DNA of 61,497 bases from an uncultured Clostridium sp. (lineage in GTDB: Bacteria; Bacillota; Clostridia; Oscillospirales; Acutalibacteraceae), in the NCBI GenBank assembly GCA_958422185.1, contig CATZNW010000016.1, forward strand, positions 1 to 61,497, in the 5' to 3' direction. Under the pieces are notes generated by a model, which saw nothing but the letters and a program-made list of their open reading frames with translations, did not search any database and had not been told where the DNA came from. Both the position numbers and the translations under genes were made by a program. Shown piece by piece: positions 7,624 through 15,806 of the stretch (positions are counted from its first letter, which is position 1; every line of letters starts with the position of its first letter).

Positions 7624-8442
7624 ATGAAACGGATACGATTGGCAAAGCCTGATACAACCTTTATCTATATACCGGTTTTAATGCTCAGTGCACTATCGGT
7701 GGTCGTCTATATAGTTAGGCTTTTTAATGCCGAAACAGCTAACCTGATATTTTTCGCTTTCACTGCTGGTATATTTTGCTTTTTTATAGTATCAAGAGTG
7801 AATTCCAAAGTATTTAAAGGCGTGCTTATTCTTATTGCATTGTTCTTTATAGCGGCATATTTTATTTTGGGTGATTCTGTTTTTTCTCTCGCTGCCGAGA
7901 GGCTCTCGTCCTCCTCCGTGTCTTTCGGATTTTTTGATTTTCTGTTCAACACGGCCGGAATATTTGATTTTCAGACGCTTGTGTTTGAAACTTCTTATGG
8001 CGGGGCACGGCTTATCGGGAATCAGCTTGTGTGCGGCGTGGTCAATATAGTTCAAGCCAACCCGAATACGGAGCTTATTTATTACCTTTCAGGAAAAATT
8101 ATATTTATATTTGCGCTTTGCGGTATTCTCTTATCAGATAAAAAGAGATTCAGGACAAATCTTTTGATATGTGCTTTGATGCTGATAAGCGGGAATCCTG
8201 CTCCAGCGCTTATACTCCTGATTTTCCTCTATCCGTCATTCTATTTTCTTGCGCTTTTAATGAATTTCTGCTCATTTATAGTTACTGCCATATTTGGGAT
8301 AAGAGGGGCTTTTGTTGCAAGCCCTTCCATTTTTGAAATGATCTATCATTCTCAGAATGTTGTAAATGTTTTGGCGGTAGGTCTGTTATTCTGTGCCATA
8401 TCCTATTTTGCCGCGCGGCTTGTAAAAGAGCGCAAAAGATGA
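7624..8442 (+). CDS. Hypothetical polytopic membrane protein resembling a degenerate PTS EIIC domain
   Basis: A 272-residue, strongly hydrophobic protein with perhaps eight membrane segments. I do not recognise it as a named family. Its second half follows the layout of glucose-superfamily PTS EIIC domains: 'GARLIGNQLVCGVVN' sits where EIIC has the GLHH loop, and 'ISGNPAPALILLIFLYPSFY' through 'FGIRGAFVASPSIFE' sits where EIIC has its TGITEPIEF / FLFVAPLLY / GLIDF stretch. The key GLHH and TEPIE residues are missing, so sugar transport is unlikely. No convincing Shine-Dalgarno precedes the ATG, and only 26 nt separate it from the upstream terminator. It may be a relic or repurposed. Confidence 0.5.
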   Translation: MKRIRLAKPDTTFIYIPVLMLSALSVVVYIVRLFNAETANLIFFAFTAGIFCFFIVSRVNSKVFKGVLILIALFFIAAYFILGDSVFSLAAERLSSSSVSFGFFDFLFNTAGIFDFQTLVFETSYGGARLIGNQLVCGVVNIVQANPNTELIYYLSGKIIFIFALCGILLSDKKRFRTNLLICALMLISGNPAPALILLIFLYPSFYFLALLMNFCSFIVTAIFGIRGAFVASPSIFEMIYHSQNVVNVLAVGLLFCAISYFAARLVKERKR

Positions 8443-8447
8443 TATAA
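8420..8447 (+). promoter_or_regulatory. Possible promoter for the AlkD-like gene
   Basis: TTGTAA (8420-8425), a 16-nt spacer and TATAAT (8442-8447), overlapping the end of the preceding membrane-protein gene. It would give a very short leader to the start at 8465. Confidence 0.4.
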
Positions 8448-8464
8448 TTTCTGCGGTGATCATA

Positions 8465-9124
8465 ATGGATGTGAGACGTGAGCTTTTTGACGCGGCTGAT
8501 TCGGAGTATAAGGAGTTTCACAAAAAACTTATACCTACCGTTGATGAAAAAAGAATTATAGGAGTGCGTATTCCTGATCTTCGCAAATTGGGCAGAAAAC
8601 TTGTGAATAATGATTTTGAATGGTATTATTATGAGGAACTCATGCTCCACGGCTTTTATATTGGTTATAAAAAGCTTGGTTATGGGGAAAGGCTTGCGCT
8701 GCTTGATCAGTTTGTGCCCAGGATCGATAACTGGGCTGTGTGTGACTGCGTTTGCTCAACGCTTAAATTTATAGCGAAGAACAGAAGCGGTTTTCTTGAT
8801 TATCTGAAAAAATATATGGATTCAGATAAGGAATATGATCTGCGCTTTGCGGCAGTTATACTTATGGATTATTATATTACCGATGAATATATCGATTATG
8901 CGATTGACTGGCTGAAACGCGTAAAAAGTGAATATTATTATGTAAATATGGCGGTCGCATGGGCGCTTTGCACGGCATTTGTTAAATATAAAGATAAGGT
9001 GATGCCGGTTCTTGAATCCGGAATGCTTTCAAAAGAAGTACAGAATATGACCGTTTCAAAGATCAGAGACAGTTTTCGGGTTGATAAAGAAACAAAAGAA
9101 TATTTAAAACAGTTGAGGGCGTAA
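8465..9124 (+). CDS. DNA alkylation repair protein, AlkD-like HEAT-repeat glycosylase
   Basis: A 219-residue all-helical protein of the AlkC/AlkD superfamily, which excises positively charged alkylated bases (3-methyladenine, 7-methylguanine) without base flipping. It has the GVRIPDLRKLGRKL helix, W90 and D94 in DNWAVCDCVCS with the W+4=D spacing of the AlkD active site, an Arg in 'YDLRFAAVILMDYY' and a later Trp in 'VNMAVAWALCTAF'. The ATG at 8465 has GGTGAT 5 nt upstream; a GTG at 8456 is a less likely start. It is monocistronic, ending inside its own terminator. Confidence 0.88.
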   Translation: MDVRRELFDAADSEYKEFHKKLIPTVDEKRIIGVRIPDLRKLGRKLVNNDFEWYYYEELMLHGFYIGYKKLGYGERLALLDQFVPRIDNWAVCDCVCSTLKFIAKNRSGFLDYLKKYMDSDKEYDLRFAAVILMDYYITDEYIDYAIDWLKRVKSEYYYVNMAVAWALCTAFVKYKDKVMPVLESGMLSKEVQNMTVSKIRDSFRVDKETKEYLKQLRA

Positions 9125-9140
9125 TATGCGCCCTTTTTTA
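9116..9140 (+). terminator. Intrinsic terminator overlapping the alkD-like stop codon
   Basis: AGGGCG (9116-9121) pairs with CGCCCT (9129-9134) across a loop that contains the TAA stop, followed by TTTTTT. It separates the repair gene from the two-component operon. Confidence 0.8.
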
Positions 9141-9154
9141 TTACAATTTTGTAA
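9141..9154 (+). promoter_or_regulatory. BceR-like operator palindrome TTACA-N4-TGTAA
   Basis: TTACAATTTTGTAA is a perfect inverted repeat about 49 bp upstream of the response regulator start. It fits the TNACA-N4-TGTAA element described for BceR-type regulators of antimicrobial peptide detoxification operons. A TTGAAT about 6 nt downstream may be part of the promoter. Autoregulation is inferred. Confidence 0.6.
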
Positions 9155-9202
9155 TGGAGTTGAATAGCGATTTATGATATTATATGGTTGGGGGGTATTG
9201 CT

Positions 9203-9877
9203 ATGGATATATTTCTGCTTGAAGATGATAACGCAATAGGAATAGGGCTGTCATATTCCCTGAAAAACGAAGGTTATTCTGTGACAATTGCCAGGACTGT
9301 AAAAGAGGCGCTCCGTCTTATTAGGGAAAAAGTTTTTTCTTTATATATACTCGACCTGACCTTGCCTGACGGCAGCGGATATGACGTTTGCACCGAAATA
9401 AAAAAGATCGGCGATTTCCCGGTTATTTTTCTGACTGCGTATGATGATGAAGTAAATGTTGTCATGGGGCTTGAACTTGGCGCAGACGACTATATTTCAA
9501 AACCGTTTCGCGTTAAAGAGCTTTTAGCTAGGATCAAGACCGTTTTGCGGCGGTATAATAAGGACACAGCTGACGGTGTGATAAATATAGGTAGTTTAAA
9601 GATAAATACGAATGAAGCAAAAGTGTATAAGGATTCTAAAGAGATCATACTGACTGCAATGGAATACAGACTGTTTTTGATTTTCTTAAATAACAGAGGA
9701 ACCGTTCTGACCCGCCAGAGGTTGTTGGAGGATATATGGGATGTTGCAGGCGATTTTGTAAATGACAATACTTTGACCGTCTATATTAAAAGACTTAGAG
9801 ATAAAATTGAGGAGGATCCCGCAAATCCTGCAGTAATCAAAACCGTCAGGGGACTGGGATATATTTTGGAGAAATGA
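9203..9877 (+). CDS. OmpR/PhoB family response regulator (BceR-like)
   Basis: A 224-residue response regulator with an N-terminal receiver domain (acidic pocket E7-D8-D9, phosphoacceptor D51 in LYILDLTLPDGSG, Thr in FLTAYDDE, Lys in ADDYISKPF) and a C-terminal winged helix ending 'TVYIKRLRDKIEEDP...IKTVRGLGYIL'. The ATG at 9203 follows GGGGGT by 7 nt; an upstream TTG at 9188 is in frame but lies inside that ribosome binding site. The stop overlaps the kinase start (ATGA). It most likely drives its own operon and the ABC transporter behind it. Confidence 0.93.
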   Translation: MDIFLLEDDNAIGIGLSYSLKNEGYSVTIARTVKEALRLIREKVFSLYILDLTLPDGSGYDVCTEIKKIGDFPVIFLTAYDDEVNVVMGLELGADDYISKPFRVKELLARIKTVLRRYNKDTADGVINIGSLKINTNEAKVYKDSKEIILTAMEYRLFLIFLNNRGTVLTRQRLLEDIWDVAGDFVNDNTLTVYIKRLRDKIEEDPANPAVIKTVRGLGYILEK

Positions 9878-10866
9878 AAAACAGAGAATTCAGATTAATG
9901 TTAATTATTTCCGTCGCTGCAACGGCGATGAGCTTTTTTATATGTCTGTTTCTAAATACAGCTTGCGCTTTTGTCTGCCTTGCGCTCGGAATGATAGTAA
10001 CAGCAGTGTTCTGTCTGTTCACGAACCAAAGATATAAAAACATAGAAGAGCTTAATGATTATCTGTCAGAGGTGTGCTGCGGTAATTACGAACTGGCGGT
10101 TGACGACAACGCGGAAGGCGAGCTCTCTATCCTAAAGAACAATTTGTATAAGGTAATGATCCTTCTGAGAACTGCCAGCGAAGACGCAAAAAAGGATAAG
10201 GTCTATCTTGCTGATTCACTGGCCGACATATCGCATCAGCTTAAGACGCCCTTAACTTCTATGATGATTATTACAGAGGTTTTGCAGGATGAAAAAGACG
10301 AGCAAAAGCGTGCCGGATTTATTAAGATCATAGAGGAACAGCTGGAAAAAATGAAGTGGCTCATAACTACGCTGCTTAAACTTTCAAAACTTGACGCCGG
10401 AACTGCCGATTTTAATATAAAGACGCTCAGCTGCTCGGAGATCGTTGAGAAAAGCATTAGACCTTTTGCCCTTCAGATAGAGATTAGAGGGATAAAGATC
10501 AGCAGAAATATTGAGGATTTTGAGTTTTCGGGCGATGAAAACTGGAGCACGGAAGCTTTGGAGAATATCATTAAAAACTGTCTTGAGCATACTGCAAACG
10601 GCGGTATGTTAAGTATTTCGGCAAGATCCACAACGGTGTTCAATGAAATAGAAATAAGCGATAACGGCAGCGGAATCTCTAAAGAGGATCTGCCGCATAT
10701 TTTTGAAAGGTTCTACCATGGAAAGAATTCCTCGTCAGAAAGCGTAGGTATCGGTCTTGCGCTCTCCAAAGCTGTGCTGTCAAGGGAAAATGCCGATATT
10801 GAGGTGAAAAGCAAAGAGGGGATGGGCACTAAGTTTACGATCCGGTTTTATAAATTCGTAGTGTAA
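9874..10866 (+). CDS. Sensor histidine kinase with two closely spaced transmembrane helices (intramembrane-sensing type)
   Basis: A 330-residue kinase. Two hydrophobic helices (about residues 8-27 and 30-48) are joined by almost no extracellular loop. This is typical of BceS-like intramembrane-sensing kinases, which take their signal from a partner ABC transporter rather than a ligand. The dimerization/phosphoacceptor helix has DISHQLKTPLTS (H121), the N-box is ENIIKNCLEHT, G1 is DNGSGI, F-box FERFYHG and G2 GIGLALSKAV. All catalytic elements are present. It overlaps the regulator by 4 bp. Confidence 0.92.
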   Translation: MKNREFRLMLIISVAATAMSFFICLFLNTACAFVCLALGMIVTAVFCLFTNQRYKNIEELNDYLSEVCCGNYELAVDDNAEGELSILKNNLYKVMILLRTASEDAKKDKVYLADSLADISHQLKTPLTSMMIITEVLQDEKDEQKRAGFIKIIEEQLEKMKWLITTLLKLSKLDAGTADFNIKTLSCSEIVEKSIRPFALQIEIRGIKISRNIEDFEFSGDENWSTEALENIIKNCLEHTANGGMLSISARSTTVFNEIEISDNGSGISKEDLPHIFERFYHGKNSSSESVGIGLALSKAVLSRENADIEVKSKEGMGTKFTIRFYKFVV

Positions 10867-10948
10867 TATTACTAAATTGTTATCAAAAAGTCATTTTGCT
10901 GTAAGGTTTGCATGATATGATTCGTGTTGTTGAAAGGAGATACTCAAT

Positions 10949-11632
10949 ATGAAAATTCTTGAGATTCAAAATTTATCCAAAACTTACGGCAAAGGCGACA
11001 TAATGGTCCGCGCGCTCGACAACGTATCTTTTTCTGTTGAAAAAGGAGAATTTGTTGCAATAGTCGGACCGTCCGGTTCGGGCAAATCGACCTTGCTGCA
11101 CATTCTTGGCGGTGTTGACACGGCTACATCCGGTACGGTTATAATCGATAAGACCGATATTTCGACTCTGGATGAAACCGCTCTTGCGATCTTTAGACGC
11201 AGGCAGATCGGTCTTATCTATCAGTTTTATAATCTGATACCGATCCTTACTGTGGAAGAGAATCTGACTCTTCCATTGCTGCTTGACGGAAGAAAACCGG
11301 ATAAGGCCCGAGTAAACGATATTATTCAGAAGCTCGGACTGTCAAACAGACTCAATCATCTGCCGAATCAGCTTTCTGGCGGCCAGCAGCAGAGAGTAGC
11401 GATCGGAAGGGCGCTGATCAATAATCCGGCTTTGCTGCTTGCAGATGAGCCAACAGGTAATCTGGACAGTGAAAACAGCCGCGAGATTATTTCTCTGCTT
11501 CGAAAATTTAATAAGGAATTCAATCAGACGGTAATAATGATCACGCATGACGAGCGTATTGCCTTGTCTGCGGACAGAGTGATCGCAATTGAAGACGGTA
11601 GAATAACAAGAGATGAGGTGAGGATGGGTTGA
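10949..11632 (+). CDS. ABC transporter ATP-binding protein (BceA/LolD/MacB type)
   Basis: A 227-residue ATPase partner of the following permease: Walker A GPSGSGKST (residues 40-48), Q-loop at IYQFYNLIPILT, signature LSGGQQQRVAIGRA, Walker B LLLADEPTGNLD and H-loop MITHDERIA. DEPTGNLD and the short length are typical of ATPases pairing with FtsX-type permeases (MacB, LolD, BceA), which mostly perform mechanotransmission instead of bulk transport. An 82-nt gap after the kinase includes AAAGGAGA before the ATG and may hold a separate promoter. The stop overlaps the permease start. Confidence 0.93.
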   Translation: MKILEIQNLSKTYGKGDIMVRALDNVSFSVEKGEFVAIVGPSGSGKSTLLHILGGVDTATSGTVIIDKTDISTLDETALAIFRRRQIGLIYQFYNLIPILTVEENLTLPLLLDGRKPDKARVNDIIQKLGLSNRLNHLPNQLSGGQQQRVAIGRALINNPALLLADEPTGNLDSENSREIISLLRKFNKEFNQTVIMITHDERIALSADRVIAIEDGRITRDEVRMG

Positions 11633-14259
11633 GCATCATACAGAAACTCACCCTTGCGCATCTGAAAAAGAACAAGGGCAGAACAGTAGTTACGATTCTC
11701 GGCATTTGTGTTTCAGTTGCCATGATAACGGCAGTATTTGTCAGTATAGCTTCATTTATGAACTATATTGCCGATGTTACTTATTATTCCGGCGGCCATT
11801 GGGATGCCCAGGTAACTAATATAACAACGGATGAAGTGAGTAAACTTGCGGCTCAAAACGATGTGTCTGAAGTAGGAGAAATAGCAGTTTTAAATGCTGA
11901 AGATTCCGGCTTTAAAATAGATTACGGCGTTTCTCCGAGGACTTCGGTTGGTTCCGTTTTTGCCGCAGATTCTGCCGGGCTCAGTCAGATAGTGACCGCC
12001 GATTTTGACGGTGAACTGCCAAAGGATTATAACGAGATACTGGTTGAAAAGGAATTTATTGAAAATAACGAACTGGACTGGCAGGTGGGTGACACAGTCA
12101 CCATTCCCGTGGGAACAAGGCAGTATGAAAGTGAAGGCGCTGTCCAGTATGTTACCGGTAACTTTGTCGCAGGTGAATCATTTGTTGTTAACGATATAAA
12201 AGAATATAGGATATCCGGCATATTAGACAATAATTACCCAACAAGAGGATATAAGATCCTGCGTCTTGCAGGCCCTGATGAACTCAGCGGCGCAACCGCT
12301 TATATTCAGCTTAAGAATGTGAATATGAAATCAACTGCGGATATTATGCACATCATGAACGCCTGTGGTATTGAAGACGGGAGATACACACTGAATGATG
12401 ACTATCTTGGCGCGAATTTCTCTTTTGCGGCAGACGGCCGGTATGCGCTGAATATCATTCCTATGTGTCTGGTTATACTTGCCGTTATCGTTATTGCAAG
12501 CATAGCGCTTATCTACAATGCATTCGGAATGTCTCTTTCTGAAAGAACAAGATACCTCGGAATGCTTGCGTCCGTAGGCGCAACAAGATCTCAGAAAAGT
12601 TCTTCAGTTTATTTTGAGGGATTTCTGCTTGGGCTTGTCGGCATCCCGGTCGGTATCGGTGCGGGTATATTAGGCATATATATTACGCTTAAAGCAGTAG
12701 GAAAAAGAATACAGGAATCCGGAATGATAAACGGCGGAGAAAATATTGAGATGAATGTAGTCGTGCCGATTTGGGTTATATTGGGCATACTCCTCGTAAG
12801 CGTTCTAACGATATTTGTTTCCGCAATGATACCGGCTAAAAAAGCGTCCTCCGTAACGCCGATCGACGCACTGAAACAGACTAATGAGATAAAGATCAGT
12901 TCCAAAAAGCTAAGATCGTCAAAACTTATAAGAGTGATTTTCGGCTATGAAGGCGAACTTGCCAATAAAAATTTAAAGCGAAACGGAAGAAAATCAAGAG
13001 TAATTACGGCGTCTATCGCAATTTCAATCGTTTTGTTTCTCAGCGTAAATTCGTTCTGCGATATGTTTGTAAAAGCGAATGATCTGCAAAACGATATGCC
13101 GTATCAGATAACGGTTACTGCCGGTAACGAGGAGGATTACAGCATACTTCTTGAGGAAACTCTAAATCTGAACGGTGTTGATGATGTTTACAGTACTACA
13201 AGCAGCATTCTTTTTTACGGGGCAGATAACCCGCAGGATAACTTTTATACGAATCAGGATGTTGCGGACAAGGAAAACCTGACTTCATCATACAGCAAAT
13301 TATTTGAAGATACCTGTGCTTATATGAATTTTATTGACGATGATGACTTTAACGCGCTTTGTGAAGAAAACGGCATTGACTATCATCAGTATTATTCGGC
13401 TGTAAACGGCAAAGCGTCCGAAGTAAAAGCGCTGCTTATGAACAATGTTTCCCATGATAATTCAACAGGTAAAGTATTTACGGATAATATGATCGGAAAG
13501 GCGTTTTATTATGACGCAACAGATGAGAGCGGCAACATTCTTCCGGATTCCGAAAATAAAAATATAAAGGCGATCGTTACAGATTTTGTGGATTATGATC
13601 CGGATAATTATCTTTGTGATCTAAATGCCGCAACAACGATAAGCCTATATATACCACTCAGTATGTATTTATCCTATTGTAATGATTCGTATTACAGCAA
13701 TTATGACGAACCGCCGGTGCTGCAGTTTGGCATAGAGTCAGATGATCCTGCGAAGACATGCGATGAAATCGGCAAGATCATTGATCAGAATTCAATGAGC
13801 GGTGTAACTTATATAAATCTGACTGAATCCATGGAGAGTATGAACACCGTCATCTTTGTTCTTCAGGTGTTCACATATGGATTTGTTGCTCTTATCACAC
13901 TGATCGCCGTCGCAAATATAATAAACACTGTATCAACAGGAATAGACCTCAGGCGCAAGGAATTTGCAATGTATAAGTCAGTGGGTATTACGCCTCACGG
14001 CTTTACAAAAATGATATGTCTTGAAAGTCTTTTCTACGGAATCAAAGCAATAGTATTCGGTATACCCATCAGCATTTTGATCTCTTTCGGTATGTATGCT
14101 CTTCTGCAATCCAGCAATATCCCGTTCACAATTAACATCCCTCTTTACTTAATTGTAATAGCGGCGGTATTTTTGATAGTCGGTGTTTCCATGTTTTACG
14201 CTGTATCAAAATTAAAGCATGATTCAATAGTTGAAACACTGAAAGAAGAGATCTGCTGA
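11629..14259 (+). CDS. Large FtsX-type ABC transporter permease with two extracellular domains
   Basis: An 876-residue permease with eight predicted membrane segments: one near residues 18-38, three between about 275 and 405, one near 462-482 and three from about 740 to 865. The two gaps (about 40-275 and 485-735) form large extracytoplasmic domains. It is therefore two FtsX repeats, unlike the ten-helix single-loop BceB. The first codon is TTG in a TTGA overlap with the ATPase stop, preceded by GTGAGG; no ATG occurs nearby. With the ATPase and the two-component genes it forms a probable peptide-antibiotic or envelope-stress module. Substrate unknown. Confidence 0.88.
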   Translation: MSIIQKLTLAHLKKNKGRTVVTILGICVSVAMITAVFVSIASFMNYIADVTYYSGGHWDAQVTNITTDEVSKLAAQNDVSEVGEIAVLNAEDSGFKIDYGVSPRTSVGSVFAADSAGLSQIVTADFDGELPKDYNEILVEKEFIENNELDWQVGDTVTIPVGTRQYESEGAVQYVTGNFVAGESFVVNDIKEYRISGILDNNYPTRGYKILRLAGPDELSGATAYIQLKNVNMKSTADIMHIMNACGIEDGRYTLNDDYLGANFSFAADGRYALNIIPMCLVILAVIVIASIALIYNAFGMSLSERTRYLGMLASVGATRSQKSSSVYFEGFLLGLVGIPVGIGAGILGIYITLKAVGKRIQESGMINGGENIEMNVVVPIWVILGILLVSVLTIFVSAMIPAKKASSVTPIDALKQTNEIKISSKKLRSSKLIRVIFGYEGELANKNLKRNGRKSRVITASIAISIVLFLSVNSFCDMFVKANDLQNDMPYQITVTAGNEEDYSILLEETLNLNGVDDVYSTTSSILFYGADNPQDNFYTNQDVADKENLTSSYSKLFEDTCAYMNFIDDDDFNALCEENGIDYHQYYSAVNGKASEVKALLMNNVSHDNSTGKVFTDNMIGKAFYYDATDESGNILPDSENKNIKAIVTDFVDYDPDNYLCDLNAATTISLYIPLSMYLSYCNDSYYSNYDEPPVLQFGIESDDPAKTCDEIGKIIDQNSMSGVTYINLTESMESMNTVIFVLQVFTYGFVALITLIAVANIINTVSTGIDLRRKEFAMYKSVGITPHGFTKMICLESLFYGIKAIVFGIPISILISFGMYALLQSSNIPFTINIPLYLIVIAAVFLIVGVSMFYAVSKLKHDSIVETLKEEIC

Positions 14260-14267
14260 TGAGAAAA

Positions 14268-14307
14268 GGGCGGCTGCACAATGCAGCCGCCCGATTTTAT
14301 ATATTTT
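14268..14307. terminator. Strong terminator between the permease and murC (convergent)
   Basis: GGGCGGCTGCA (14268-14278) pairs perfectly with TGCAGCCGCCC (14282-14292) around a CAA loop. GATTTTATATATTTT follows on the plus strand; the minus side has TTTTCTC. Likely shared by both convergent genes. Confidence 0.9.
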
Positions 14308-14309
14308 GA

Positions 14310-15683
14310 TTATTTGAGCTTTTCCTCAAGCATTCTTGAAACCTTATAAACATCTCCGCAGCCAAGCGTTATAACAAGATCCCCGTCTTCGCAGTTCTGC
14401 GCAAGATAGTCGGCAATATCTTCCAGTTTATCAATTTGTACCGATCCAGGTATTTTGGAGGCAAGATCGGTCGCTTTTATACCGATCGTATTTACCTCGC
14501 GGCTGCCCATGATTTCAGAGATCACACATTGATCCGCAATTTTTAATACTCTTGCAAAATCATCTAAAAATTTGGCCGTCCTTGTATAAGTAAACGGCTG
14601 GTGAACGGCCCAAACGCGCTTGAATTTCATCTTTTTAGCCGCTTTGAGTGTAACTTCTATCTCTCTCGGGTGATGTGCGTAATCATCAGCTAGGGTTATA
14701 CCTTTAAATGTTCCGCGTATCTCAAATCTTCTGCCCGCGCCGTGAAACTCATAGAGCGACTGCTTTATCTTTTCAATCTCGGCGCCGCTTTCAATACAGG
14801 CAATAAAGGCTGCAAGAGAATTTAAAACATTGTGTTCACCCGGAACGGTAAGTACGATATGGGTAATAAATTCCTTACCGTGATAAATATCATACTCAAT
14901 ATGGAATCCTCCGGGCACATCAATATTTTTAGCCGTATAATCATTTGAGTCATTCATGCCGAAGGAGATAAGCTTTTTACCGGTTATCCCTTTCAGCATA
15001 TCGACCGTATTTTCGTCATCACCGTTATAGATGATTGTTCTCGTTGTGTTTTCACAGAATTTTCTGAATGACTTTTTGATATTTTCAAGATTGCCGAAAA
15101 AATCAAGGTGATCCTCATCAATATTGAGCACTACCGCCATGTCCGGATTCATGTGAAGAAATGTATTGTTGAACTCACAGGATTCGCAAACAAAGTTCTG
15201 GCTTCTGCCGACTCTTCCGTAAGCGTTTATCCTTGGAAGTTTGCCTCCTATAACCGCGCTGGGATCAAGTCCGGAATCAAGCAGAGCCTCCGTGACCATG
15301 CTTGTAGTAGTTGTTTTTCCGTGAGTTCCGCATACTCCTATGCAGTTGCTGAATACGCGGCTGACAGCGCCTAAAAGTTCAGCCCTTTCAAAACACGGAA
15401 AATTCGCCTTGGCGTATTCAAGTTCTTCGTTTCCTGCGAGTATCGCGTTTGTATATATAACAAGCTCGGTGTCTTTACTGATATTTTCTTTTTTTTGGCC
15501 TAGATAAACCTTTGCGCCTTCTTTTTCAACACGTCGGAAAGTTTCCGTATCATTGTTATCGGAACCGGTAACTCTGTACCCGAGCGAAATGAGTATCTCC
15601 GCAAGGGGGCACATTCCTGCTCCGCCTATACCGATAAAATGAACGTTTTTAACATTTTTGAGCAATTCATCTATATTTTTCAA
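14310..15683 (-). CDS. murC: UDP-N-acetylmuramate--L-alanine ligase MurC
   Basis: A 457-residue cytoplasmic peptidoglycan precursor ligase that adds the first L-alanine to UDP-MurNAc using ATP. The N-terminal Rossmann motif is VHFIGIGGAGMCPLAEIL, the P-loop CGTHGKTTTTS (residues 119-127), the metal/ATP residues lie in LNIDEDHLDFFGN, and DDYAHHPREI is the MurC-specific C-terminal motif. It starts at TTG with GGAGG 9 nt upstream (15693-15697), an excellent site; no ATG is available there. It stands alone on the minus strand, diverging from dpaA. Confidence 0.96.
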   Translation of the reverse strand: MKNIDELLKNVKNVHFIGIGGAGMCPLAEILISLGYRVTGSDNNDTETFRRVEKEGAKVYLGQKKENISKDTELVIYTNAILAGNEELEYAKANFPCFERAELLGAVSRVFSNCIGVCGTHGKTTTTSMVTEALLDSGLDPSAVIGGKLPRINAYGRVGRSQNFVCESCEFNNTFLHMNPDMAVVLNIDEDHLDFFGNLENIKKSFRKFCENTTRTIIYNGDDENTVDMLKGITGKKLISFGMNDSNDYTAKNIDVPGGFHIEYDIYHGKEFITHIVLTVPGEHNVLNSLAAFIACIESGAEIEKIKQSLYEFHGAGRRFEIRGTFKGITLADDYAHHPREIEVTLKAAKKMKFKRVWAVHQPFTYTRTAKFLDDFARVLKIADQCVISEIMGSREVNTIGIKATDLASKIPGSVQIDKLEDIADYLAQNCEDGDLVITLGCGDVYKVSRMLEEKLK

Positions 15684-15715
15684 AGGGTGTTTCCTCCGTA
15701 ATCCAAATTTATCTT

Positions 15716-15732
15716 ATTATACAACTATTATA
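15716..15732 (-). promoter_or_regulatory. Tandem -10-like elements upstream of murC
   Basis: Two TATAAT sequences on the minus strand (plus-strand ATTATA at 15716-15721 and 15727-15732) lie 33-49 nt upstream of the TTG start. No good -35 could be identified for either, so the assignment is tentative. Confidence 0.4.
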
Positions 15733-15760
15733 ACAAAAAATAAACAGTAAAACACCATTA

Positions 15761-15787
15761 ACATCAAAATATTTTAAGCATAATATG
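15761..15787 (+). promoter_or_regulatory. Candidate sigma-K promoter upstream of dpaAB
   Basis: AC at 15761-15762, a 16-nt spacer, then CATAATATG (15779-15787). This resembles the sigma-K pattern (AC... CATANNNTA), with a G for the last A. In Bacillus the spoVF (dpaAB) operon is transcribed by sigma-K in the mother cell. No sigma-A promoter is visible in the gap. Confidence 0.45.
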
Positions 15788-15806
15788 GGTTGATGGGAGT
15801 GATTAT

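Noticed and set aside
7707..8055. Minus-strand reading frames within the EIIC-like gene
   Set aside because: They are shadow frames with biased, low-information composition and no start signals. The plus-strand hydrophobic protein is the better explanation.
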